NCBI RefSeq assembly: GCF_003846185.1
Contig: NZ_ML123034.1
Location: 1,292,727 to 1,356,726, forward strand
Length of the DNA: 64,000 bases
Direction of reading: 5' to 3'
Source of the DNA: Streptomyces sp. ADI96-02
GTDB lineage: Bacteria > Actinomycetota > Actinomycetes > Streptomycetales > Streptomycetaceae
The notes beneath the pieces are model-generated. The model saw nothing but the letters and a program-made list of their open reading frames with translations, had not been told where the DNA came from and did not search any database. Position 1 is the first letter of the stretch. Each line of letters starts with the position of its first letter. Of this stretch, positions 56,736 to 64,000 are shown in pieces. A program made the translations under genes and the position numbers.

Positions 56736-58574
56736 TCAGGCCCCGGGGGGCCGTGTCCCCTCGGCGGAGGGCGTCGGTCCGAGGTCCGGGGTCTGCCCCG
56801 GGTCCGGCGTCTGGCCGGGTTCCGGGGTCTGGCCCGGGTCCGGCGTCTGGCCGGGTTCCGGGGTCTGGCCCGGGTCCGGCGTCTGGCCTTCGGTCGCCTT
56901 GACCGTGAGCTCGACGACGACGCTCGCGCCGCCCTCGGCGGTCAGGCGCAGCTTGTACGTCCCGGCCGTCGCGTCGGCGAAGATCTCCGGGAGGCGCAGC
57001 AGGCCGCCGGCGTCCGTCGACAGGACCGTGAGGGCGCGGACGGGCTTGCCGTCGGCGTCCTTGAAGTAGGGGCCCTTGCCGTTCTCGACGGGCTTCTCGC
57101 CGTCCGTGATCATCGTGGCGGTGACGGCCACCCGGGCGGCGGGCGCCCCCTTGAACGTGGCCTTGACGGTGAGGGGGTCCGCGAACTTCGCGCCCGGGGC
57201 GGCGACGAGCGCCTTCTCCTCGGTCCGGACGATCGCGTCGGCCCGGCGGGCGGTGACGCTCGCCGCGTAGGCGAGGGTGCGGGACTCGGGTGCGCCGGCG
57301 GTGGCGGTCACCGTGAACGCGCCGGCCTTCCCGCCCGCCGTGAGCCGCGGTGCGGTGGCGGTGCCGTCGGCTCCGGTGGCGACCGTGACGGTCTTCCGGC
57401 CGCCCGTGAAGCGGGTGCCGGTGTCTCCGGCGACGGTGAAGGTGACGCGCACCTTGGCGAGCGGCGCGCCGAGCTTGTTCTCGGCCCGTACGACGATCCG
57501 TTCGGCGAACTCCTCGCCCGCGGTGGCGGTCAGCCGGCCGGTGCCCGCGTTCTCCAGGGAGCCGAAGGTCTCGGACGGCTTCGAGGTGGGGGGCGGCTTG
57601 GGCCCGGTGGAGCCTTCGCCGGGCTTCGTGGGGCCGGGGGTCGGCTTCGTGCCCTTCGGCGATTCGTCGGGGGACGGCTTCGGGCTCGGGCGCCCGCCCG
57701 GGGTGCCGCTCGGTCCGGGGCCCGGCGTGGAGCCGGAACCCGCGCCCGGTCCGGAGGGCAGGACTCCGGAGCCGTCGGGCACCTCGTGCGTGCCGCGGTT
57801 GTAGTAGTCGAACCAGGAGCGGACGGTGCGCAGGTACTCCGTCGAGTGGTTGTAGCTCAGCACGGCCCGGTCGAGCTGGGCGGCGACGGCCAGGTCCCGG
57901 TCGCCCGCGCAGAGGTAGCGCCCGGCGGCGAGCGCCGCGTCGTAGATGTTGTTGGGGTCCTTGCGGCCGTCGCCGTTGGCGTCCTGTCCCCAGGTGGCCC
58001 AGGTGGACGGGATGAACTGCATCGGGCCGACCGCGCGGTCGTGGACGGAGTCGCCGTCGTACGCCCCGCCGTCGGTGTCCTTGATCAGCGCGAAGCCCTG
58101 GCCGTTGAGGGCCGGGCCGAGGATCGGGGAGAGGGTGGTGCCGTTCGCGTCGACCCGGCCGCCCCGGGCCTGCCCGGACTCCACCTTGCCGATCGCCGCG
58201 AGGAGTTGCCACGGCAGTCGGCAGGCCGCGTCGGTGCCCGCGACGGTCCGCTCGGCCTGCTGGTACGCGGCCAGGATCGAGGCCGGTATGCCCGCCTGCG
58301 CCCGGCCGGTCACCGGCAGGTTGCTGGACGAACCGGGCTTGTCGGGCGTCACGAGGGGCGGAAGGTCCGTGTAGTACGGCGAGTTGCCCGTGGCCGCGCC
58401 GTCATTGGAACCGCCCGTCCCGCCGTCGGCGGACAGCCGGTCGCCGCCGCCCGCCGAGGCTTCGGCGAGAGGCGCCGCGGGAGCCTGCGAGGCCGCGAGC
58501 GCCGCCACGGCGACCGCCGCGACCGCGGTGTTGCCGGCCCCCCTGCGCAGACGTCGGCCGAATTGAGCTGCCAT
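56736..58574 (-). CDS. Secreted lytic transglycosylase with Ig-like domains and Pro-repeat tail
   Basis: A 612-residue exported peptidoglycan lyase. The signal peptide is about 1-35 (GRRLRRGAGNTAVAAVAVAALAASQAPA). An SLT/MltB-like domain (about 85-230) has the catalytic-Glu context LLAAIGKVESGQARGG, GPMQFIPSTWATWGQDANGDGRKDPNNI and LDRAVLSYNHSTEYL. A Pro/Ser/Gly-rich linker (235-305) leads to two or three Ig-like/invasin-type modules (AENKLGAPLAKVRVTFTVAGDTGTRFTGG and VTATMITDGEKP) and a C-terminal tail of alternating TPDPGQ and TPEPGQ. ATG 58574 is chosen; a GAGGG lies about 10 bases upstream. Confidence 0.9.
   Translation of the reverse strand: MAAQFGRRLRRGAGNTAVAAVAVAALAASQAPAAPLAEASAGGGDRLSADGGTGGSNDGAATGNSPYYTDLPPLVTPDKPGSSSNLPVTGRAQAGIPASILAAYQQAERTVAGTDAACRLPWQLLAAIGKVESGQARGGRVDANGTTLSPILGPALNGQGFALIKDTDGGAYDGDSVHDRAVGPMQFIPSTWATWGQDANGDGRKDPNNIYDAALAAGRYLCAGDRDLAVAAQLDRAVLSYNHSTEYLRTVRSWFDYYNRGTHEVPDGSGVLPSGPGAGSGSTPGPGPSGTPGGRPSPKPSPDESPKGTKPTPGPTKPGEGSTGPKPPPTSKPSETFGSLENAGTGRLTATAGEEFAERIVVRAENKLGAPLAKVRVTFTVAGDTGTRFTGGRKTVTVATGADGTATAPRLTAGGKAGAFTVTATAGAPESRTLAYAASVTARRADAIVRTEEKALVAAPGAKFADPLTVKATFKGAPAARVAVTATMITDGEKPVENGKGPYFKDADGKPVRALTVLSTDAGGLLRLPEIFADATAGTYKLRLTAEGGASVVVELTVKATEGQTPDPGQTPEPGQTPDPGQTPEPGQTPDPGQTPDLGPTPSAEGTRPPGA
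56791..56880. repeat. Five tandem 18-bp repeats inside transglycosylase gene
   Basis: Five 18-base units (alternating two close variants) encode the QTPDPG/QTPEPG tail. The tract can gain or lose units by slippage without shifting frame. Confidence 0.9.
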
Positions 58575-58761
58575 GCGTTCTGGTCCCTCCCCGTCGACGG
58601 CTGTCCGCGCTCCCCAGCGCGAGGACTCAGGAGACCCTACGGCACCTTCCACCGCCCGCACACCGCGGCCTGACCGGTTCTTACTGTTTTTTCACGTTCC
58701 CCCGCGCACGCTGCCCGGACGGCCGCCGGAAGGGGTACGGGGCGGGCCCATACTTGCCGCC

Positions 58762-59688
58762 ATGCCGTTCACGCTCAGTCATGCCGCCGCCGTACTCCCC
58801 GCGATGCGGCGGAACGGGACCGTCCGCGGCCCTCTGTTCCCCTCGGCTCTCGTCGCCGGTTCCTTCGCGCCCGACCTCACGTACTTCGCCGACACGGTGG
58901 TTCCCGGGGCGATGGAGTTCGGCTCCTTCACTCACTCCTGGCCCGGCGTCCTCACCGTGGACGTGCTGATAGCCGGGGCCCTGGTGGCCGTATGGGTGCT
59001 GCTGCGGGAGCCGTTGGCGGCGCTGCTGCCGGTACGGGCGCGCGGCCCGGTCCACCGCTTCGTGCGGGGGCAGCGGTGGAGCCGCGCCTCCTTCGGGCCG
59101 TCCGCCCGGCTGCGGTTCGCCGTGTCCGCGGCGCTCGGCGCCGTCACCCATGTGGTGTGGGACGCCTTCACCCATCACGACCGGTGGGGAACGGATCTGC
59201 TGCCCGTGCTCGACCGGAGCGTCGGCGGCCTCCACGGCTATCAGTTCGCGCAGTACGGCAGTTCGGCGGCGGCGCTCGTCCTGCTCGGCTGGTTCGTCGT
59301 CACCGGGCTGCGGCTCGGCGGGGCCGCCCCGGTGCCGGAGGCGGTCCCGGTGCTCGGGCGGCGGGAACGGCACACCGTCCTGGGGCTGCTGGCCCTGTGC
59401 GTGCTCCTGGGCGTCGTGCACCGCTGTGCGCGCTGGTACGCCTACTTCGGGCGCGTGGACACTCCGCTCGACATCATTCCGACGGCGTGCTTCGGCGCGG
59501 GCGCCGGACTGGCGGCGGGACTGCTGCTGTACGGGGCGTGGATGCGGCTGCCGCGCAGGCCGGGCGAGCGGGAAGCCGGTGCGGCGGGCGGGCGCGTGGC
59601 CGGTGGCCGGGCGGACGGCCCGGCTCCGGAGAGCGGCGGGAGGGGTGAGAGCCGTGAGAACGGTGAAAGGCAGGGCACCCCGCGATAG
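58762..59688 (+). CDS. DUF4184 family membrane protein
   Basis: A 308-residue protein with about six or seven hydrophobic helices. It begins MPFTLSHAAAVLPAMRRNG and contains the family pattern SFAPDLTYFA and AVTHVVWDAFTHHD, both rich in His/Asp within or next to membrane helices, which could bind a metal. The last 35 residues are a Gly/Arg-rich tail. Function unknown. ATG 58762 is the first codon of the conserved region; it is divergent from the lytic transglycosylase gene. Confidence 0.9.
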   Translation: MPFTLSHAAAVLPAMRRNGTVRGPLFPSALVAGSFAPDLTYFADTVVPGAMEFGSFTHSWPGVLTVDVLIAGALVAVWVLLREPLAALLPVRARGPVHRFVRGQRWSRASFGPSARLRFAVSAALGAVTHVVWDAFTHHDRWGTDLLPVLDRSVGGLHGYQFAQYGSSAAALVLLGWFVVTGLRLGGAAPVPEAVPVLGRRERHTVLGLLALCVLLGVVHRCARWYAYFGRVDTPLDIIPTACFGAGAGLAAGLLLYGAWMRLPRRPGEREAGAAGGRVAGGRADGPAPESGGRGESRENGERQGTPR

Positions 59689-59772
59689 CCGCGGGAGGCC
59701 GCGGAGCGGGGCCGGCCGGACGACCGGGAGCCGGAGGCGGGCGGCGGGCCCGGGAGCCGGAGGCGGGCGGCG

Positions 59773-59816
59773 GGCGGCGGGCCCGGGAGCGTGTCACGGC
59801 TCCGGGGCCCGCCGCC
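59773..59816. terminator. Bidirectional terminator between DUF4184 and polA
   Basis: Eighteen-base arms 59773-59790 and 59799-59816 with one mismatch and an 8-base loop. The 177-base gap also holds a 26-base direct repeat (59725-59750, 59751-59776). Confidence 0.85.
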
Positions 59817-59865
59817 GCCCGCGTACGGCAGGCGGCGCGTGGTCAGCGCGTCCAGCGGGGCGCGG

Positions 59866-62577
59866 TCAGTGCGCGGCCGACTCCCAGTCCCCCCCGACGC
59901 CGACCGACACGTCCAGCGGGGCGCGCAACTCCACGGCGTTCGCCATCTCGTGGCGCAGGATCCCCTCCACCTGCTTCCGCTCGCCCGCGGCGATCTCCAG
60001 GACGATTTCGTCGTGGACCTGGAGCAGCATCCGCGAGGTCAGCTTCGCCTCGGTCAGCGCCCGGTCCACCCGCAGCATCGCCACCTTCACGATGTCCGCG
60101 GCCGTGCCCTGGATCGGGGCGTTGAGCGCCATCCGCTCGGCGGCCTCGCGGCGCTGGCGGTTGTCGCTGTTCAGGTCGGGGAGGTAGCGGCGGCGGCCGA
60201 GGATCGTCTCCGTGTACCCGGTGGCCCTGGCCTCCTCGACGACCCGGTGCAGATAGTCCCGCACCCCGCCGAACCGCTCGAAGTAGGTGTCCATCAGCAC
60301 CCGCGCCTCGGCGGGGTCGATGTTCAGCTGCTGGGAGAGGCCGAACGCGGACAGGCCGTAGGCCAGCCCGTAGGACATGGCCTTGATCTTGCGGCGCATC
60401 TCGGCGTCGACCGCCGTCTTGTCGACGCCGAAGACCTGCGAGGCGACCGTGGTGTGCAGGTCCTCGCCGGAGGTGAACGCCTCGATCAGCCCGGCGTCCT
60501 CGGAGAGGTGCGCCATCACCCGCAGCTCGATCTGGCTGTAGTCCGCCGTCATCAGCGTCTCGAAGCCCTCGCCGACGACGAAGCCCCGGCGGATCGCCCG
60601 GCCCTCGTCCGTACGCACCGGGATGTTCTGGAGGTTGGGGTCGGTCGAGGAGAGCCGGCCGGTCGCCGCCACCGTCTGGTTGAACGTGGTGTGGATCCGG
60701 CCGTCGGCGGCGATCGTCTTGATCAGCCCCTCGACCGTGACCCGCAGCTTCGCCTGCTCCCGGTGGCGCAGCATCAGGACCGGCAGTTCGTGCTCCGTCT
60801 GCGCGGCGAGCCAGGCCAGCGCGTCCGCGTCCGTCGTGTACCCGGTCTTGGTCTTCTTCGTCTTCGGCAGGGCCAGCTCGCCGAAGAGGATCTCCTGGAG
60901 CTGCTTGGGCGAACCGAGGTTGAACTCGCGGCCCACCGCGGCGTGCGCCTCCTTCACCGCCTGCTGCACGGTCCCCGCGAACTGCTGCTCCATGCTCTCC
61001 AGATGCGCCCGGTCGGCGGCGATGCCGTGCCGCTCCAGGCGGGCCAGCAGGATCGAGGTGGGCAGCTCCATGTCGTGCAGCAGCTCCGCCGCGCCGACCT
61101 CCCGCAGCCGCGTCGTGAACGCCTCGCCGAGGTCGAGCACCGCCCGCGCCTGCGCCATCAGGGCGTCCGCCTCGGCCCGGTCGTCGGCGCCGAAGGCCAG
61201 CTGCCCGTCCGAGGCGGCGGCCGGGGCCAGCTCCCGTCCCAGGTACTCCACGGCCAGCGCGTCCAGGGCGAAGGAGCGGCGGCCGGGCTTGACGAGATAG
61301 GCGGCGAGCGCGGTGTCCATCGTGACGCCGTCGATGTGCCAGCCCTGCTCGGGGAAGACCCGCATGGCGTTCTTCGCGTTGTGCATGACCTTGGGCCGCT
61401 CCGGGTCCGCGATCCAGGCGGCGAACGCCTGCTCGTCGGCCTCGTCCAGCTCGGCCGGGTCCAGCCAGGCGGCGGCCCCGTCGGCGGCGGCCAGCGCGAC
61501 CTCGGTGACCGCGCCCGCGCCCAGCGACCAGGTGTCGACCGTCATCACGCCGAGCGGCTGCCCGCCGTGCTCCGCCAGCCACCCGGCGACCTCGCCGGAG
61601 CCGAGCACCGCCCCGTCCAGCTCGATCCCGGCCGCCGGCACCGGGGCCTCGGCCTCCGCCGCCCCCGGGTCGACGGCGAGAAGGCGCTCGCGCAGGCTCG
61701 GATTGCGGATCTCCAGGACGTCGAGAACGCCCGTGACCGCGGTGCGGTCGTACGGGGCCCGCTCCAGGTCGGCCGGGGACTTCGGCAGCTCCACGTCCCG
61801 GACCATCTCCGTCAGGACCCGGTTCATCTTCACGGCGTCCAGGTGGTCCCGGAAGTTCTGCCCGGCCTTGCCCTTGACCTCGTCGGCCCGCTCCACCAGC
61901 TCCTGGAAGGAACCGAACTGGTTGATCCACTTCGAGGCCGTCTTCTCACCGACGCCCGGGATGCCCGGCAGGTTGTCCGACGGGTCGCCGCGCAGCGCCG
62001 CGAAGTCCGGATACTGCTGAGGGGTCAGCCCGTACTTCTCGACGACCTTCTCCGGGGTGAACCGGGTCAGCTCGGAGACGCCCTTCGTCGGGTACAGCAC
62101 GGTCACGTTCTCGGTGATCAGCTGGAAGGAGTCCCGGTCGCCGGTGACGATCAGCACCTCGAAGCCCGCCGCCTCGGCCTGCGTGGCCAGCGTCGCGATG
62201 ACGTCGTCGGCCTCGAACCCGTCCACCGCGAACCGGTCCGCGCGCATCGCGTCCAGCAGCTCGCCGATCAGCTCGACCTGCCCCTTGAACTCGTCGGGGG
62301 TCTTGGAGCGGTTCGCCTTGTACTCCGGGAACTCCTGGGCGCGCCACGTCTTGCGGGACACGTCGAACGCCACCGCGAAATGGGTGGGCGCCTCGTCACG
62401 CAGGGTGTTCGCCAGCATCGACATGAAGCCGTACACGGCGTTCGTCGGCTGGCCCGCCCCGGTCGTGAAATTCTCCGCGGGCAGCGCGAAGAACGCCCGG
62501 TACGCCAGGGAGTGCCCGTCCATGAGGAGCAGGCGCGGTCGGTTGTCTGCCGTGTTCTTCGATGCCGTCTCAGCCAC
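59866..62577 (-). CDS. polA: DNA polymerase I
   Basis: Fills repair gaps and removes RNA primers. The 903 residues form three domains: 5'-3' nuclease (about 1-300; LLLMDGHSLAYRAFFA, FDVSRKTWR, GDPSDNLPGIPGVGEKTA), a 3'-5' exonuclease-like domain (about 320-500) and polymerase (about 510-903; motif A TADYSQIELRV, motif B RRKIKAMSYGLAYGL, motif C LQVHDEIVLE). At the exonuclease I position it reads TVDTW, lacking the Glu of DxE, so proofreading is probably absent as in other actinobacteria. GTG 62577 (VAETASKN) chosen over an upstream GTG by family fit. Confidence 0.97.
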   Translation of the reverse strand: MAETASKNTADNRPRLLLMDGHSLAYRAFFALPAENFTTGAGQPTNAVYGFMSMLANTLRDEAPTHFAVAFDVSRKTWRAQEFPEYKANRSKTPDEFKGQVELIGELLDAMRADRFAVDGFEADDVIATLATQAEAAGFEVLIVTGDRDSFQLITENVTVLYPTKGVSELTRFTPEKVVEKYGLTPQQYPDFAALRGDPSDNLPGIPGVGEKTASKWINQFGSFQELVERADEVKGKAGQNFRDHLDAVKMNRVLTEMVRDVELPKSPADLERAPYDRTAVTGVLDVLEIRNPSLRERLLAVDPGAAEAEAPVPAAGIELDGAVLGSGEVAGWLAEHGGQPLGVMTVDTWSLGAGAVTEVALAAADGAAAWLDPAELDEADEQAFAAWIADPERPKVMHNAKNAMRVFPEQGWHIDGVTMDTALAAYLVKPGRRSFALDALAVEYLGRELAPAAASDGQLAFGADDRAEADALMAQARAVLDLGEAFTTRLREVGAAELLHDMELPTSILLARLERHGIAADRAHLESMEQQFAGTVQQAVKEAHAAVGREFNLGSPKQLQEILFGELALPKTKKTKTGYTTDADALAWLAAQTEHELPVLMLRHREQAKLRVTVEGLIKTIAADGRIHTTFNQTVAATGRLSSTDPNLQNIPVRTDEGRAIRRGFVVGEGFETLMTADYSQIELRVMAHLSEDAGLIEAFTSGEDLHTTVASQVFGVDKTAVDAEMRRKIKAMSYGLAYGLSAFGLSQQLNIDPAEARVLMDTYFERFGGVRDYLHRVVEEARATGYTETILGRRRYLPDLNSDNRQRREAAERMALNAPIQGTAADIVKVAMLRVDRALTEAKLTSRMLLQVHDEIVLEIAAGERKQVEGILRHEMANAVELRAPLDVSVGVGGDWESAAH

Positions 62578-62729
62578 GCCCCCGATCCTGCCACGGTCCA
62601 CTGACAATCCGGACCGGCCGAGCCGCGCACGGCCCCTCGGCCCCGCTCCGCGCCCGCCCGGCCCGGCGCGATGTCGGCGGCCCGTGACAGGATCGACGCA
62701 GAGGACGAGCGCTCGAAGGGGAGCAGATC

Positions 62730-64000
62730 ATGGCCACCAAGCCTCCGACCGGTGACCCGGTCCAGGACGCCCCGCAGGTCGACGCGGCCCCGCACGCCGC
62801 CGCCGGACTGCCCGCCGTCGCCCATTCCCTGCGCATCGCCCAGCAGCAGATGGGCGTGCGCCGCACCGCGCGGACGCTGCTCCGGGTCAACCAGAAGGAG
62901 GGCTTCGACTGCCCCGGCTGCGCCTGGCCCGAGGGGGACAAGCGGCATGTCGCCGAGTTCTGCGAGAACGGGGCGAAGGCCGTCGCCGAGGAGGCGACCC
63001 TGCGCCGCGTCACCCCGGACTTCTTCGCCGCCCACCCCGTGGCCGACCTCGCCGAGCGCAGCGGGTACTGGCTCGGCCAGCAGGGCCGCATCACCCAGCC
63101 GATGTACCTGCCCGAGGGCGCCGACCGGTACGAGGCCGTCACCTGGGAGCGGGCCTTCGCCGTCATCGCCGAGGAGCTGACCGCGCTCCGCTCCCCCGAC
63201 GAGGCTCTCTTCTACACCTCCGGGCGGACGAGCAACGAGGCCGCGTTCCTGCTCCAGCTCTTCGCCCGCGAGTTCGGCACGAACAACCTGCCGGACTGCT
63301 CCAACATGTGCCACGAGTCCTCCGGCTCCGCACTCAACGAGACCATCGGCATCGGCAAGGGCAGCGTGTCCCTGGAGGATCTGCACCAGGCCGACCTGAT
63401 CATCGTCGCCGGGCAGAACCCCGGCACCAACCACCCCCGGATGCTCTCCGCCCTGGAGAAGGCGAAGAACGCCGGAGCGAGGATCATCTCGGTGAATCCG
63501 CTGCCGGAGGCGGGCCTGGAGCGGTTCAAGAACCCGCAGACGCCCCACGGCATGATCAAGGGCACCGCCCTCAACGACCTCTTCCTCCAGATCCGCATCG
63601 GCGGCGACCAGGCGCTCTTCCGCCTCCTCAACAAGCTGATCCTGGCGGCCGAAGGCGCCGTCGACACCGACTTCGTCACCGAACACACCCACGGCTTCGA
63701 GGGGTTCGCCAAGGCCGCCGAGGCCGCCGACTGGGACGAGACCCTGACCGCCACCGGCCTCACCCGTGCCGAGATCGAGCAGGCCCTCGACCTGGTCCTC
63801 GCCTCGAAGCGCACCATCGTCTGCTGGGCCATGGGCCTCACCCAGCACAAGCACTCCGTGCCGACGATCCGCGAGGTGGTCAACTTCCTTCTCCTGCGCG
63901 GCAACATCGGCCGCCCCGGCGCCGGCGTCTGCCCCGTGCGCGGACACTCCAACGTGCAGGGCGACCGCACCATGGGCATCTTCGAACGGCCCGCAGCCGC
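62730..64000 (+). CDS. FdhF/YdeP-type molybdopterin oxidoreductase, 3' end cut
   Basis: Start of a molybdenum-cofactor oxidoreductase of the formate-dehydrogenase-alpha-like (FdhF/YdeP, TIGR01701) group; about 423 codons are visible and the frame runs off the window. The N-terminus has the cluster-type Cys pattern GFDCPGCAWPEGDKRH ... FCENGAK, then QQGRITQPMYLPEGADRYEAVTWERAF, YTSGRTSNEAAFLLQLFAREFGTNNLPDCSNMCHESSG (in pieces), and the cofactor-domain GQNPGTNHPRM. ATG 62730 has GGGGAG 8 bases upstream. Substrate not determinable; divergent from polA. Confidence 0.9.
   Translation, partial: MATKPPTGDPVQDAPQVDAAPHAAAGLPAVAHSLRIAQQQMGVRRTARTLLRVNQKEGFDCPGCAWPEGDKRHVAEFCENGAKAVAEEATLRRVTPDFFAAHPVADLAERSGYWLGQQGRITQPMYLPEGADRYEAVTWERAFAVIAEELTALRSPDEALFYTSGRTSNEAAFLLQLFAREFGTNNLPDCSNMCHESSGSALNETIGIGKGSVSLEDLHQADLIIVAGQNPGTNHPRMLSALEKAKNAGARIISVNPLPEAGLERFKNPQTPHGMIKGTALNDLFLQIRIGGDQALFRLLNKLILAAEGAVDTDFVTEHTHGFEGFAKAAEAADWDETLTATGLTRAEIEQALDLVLASKRTIVCWAMGLTQHKHSVPTIREVVNFLLLRGNIGRPGAGVCPVRGHSNVQGDRTMGIFERPAA

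Noticed and set aside
62268-63947. A 559-codon minus-strand frame over the polA start and the oxidoreductase
   Set aside because: The plus strand there has unmistakable molybdopterin oxidoreductase motifs; the minus-strand product has none.

Overview
The window is chromosomal DNA of a high-GC actinomycete, almost certainly a Streptomyces. The signs are very high GC with G/C-ending codons, many GTG starts, ATGA/GTGA stop-start overlaps, and actinobacterial or streptomycete proteins such as OpcA, an RbpA-family protein, WhiA and a mycothiol-dependent enzyme. The gene order zwf-opcA-pgl-pgi-secG-tpiA-pgk-gap-whiA-yvcK-rapZ-uvrC ... uvrA ... uvrB ... rpsA ... polA is that of the conserved Streptomyces core. 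I saw no tRNA, rRNA, CRISPR array, insertion sequence or prophage.

Region 1 (1-11.5 kb) is central carbon metabolism. The 3' part of zwf, opcA and pgl form a tightly overlapping plus-strand operon for the oxidative pentose phosphate pathway. It converges on a minus-strand block holding pgi with two bacterial-PH-domain membrane proteins, an RbpA-like RNA polymerase-binding protein, secG, tpiA, pgk and gap. Region 2 (11.5-16.5 kb) is whiA, yvcK, rapZ and uvrC, all overlapping and on the minus strand: sporulation control, envelope/carbon homeostasis and excision repair. Region 3 (16.6-20 kb) is accessory: a secreted papain-like cysteine protease with a secreted partner, a divergent XRE-like regulator with a cluster of GTGAAC sites between them, and a Tat/lipoprotein-type Rieske protein.

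Region 4 (20-31 kb) combines uvrA and uvrB with a mycothiol-dependent enzyme, an MBL hydrolase and a tellurium/stress (Ter) group: TerC, a TerD protein joined to a degenerate FtsK-like domain, and a plain TerD. TerC is preceded by a probable yybP-ykoY (manganese) riboswitch whose closing stem and an SD-masking hairpin compete for the same bases. Region 5 (31-47.6 kb) is accessory and single-gene units: MHYT protein, secreted GDPD facing a Tat-exported CDP-diacylglycerol diphosphatase, an MFS exporter, psuG-psuK facing a uridine-kinase-like protein with a broken P-loop, an HxlR regulator divergent from an aminotransferase, a SNF2 helicase/SWIM pair, a stomatin-like protein and small envelope proteins.

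Region 6 (47.6-64 kb) returns to core genes: TPR protein, coaE, PAC2 protein, rpsA (with a good housekeeping promoter and a long leader), a methyltransferase, hrpB, a DUF3068 protein, a 45-residue microprotein, a secreted lytic transglycosylase with repeat tail, a DUF4184 membrane protein, polA, and the first 424 codons or so of an FdhF/YdeP-type molybdopterin oxidoreductase cut by the window end. Many gene ends carry strong GC-rich hairpins, listed below. No wholly unknown system is evident; the best leads are the terC leader, the Ter/FtsK-like fusion, the protease pair with its GTGAAC array, and the HxlR dyads.
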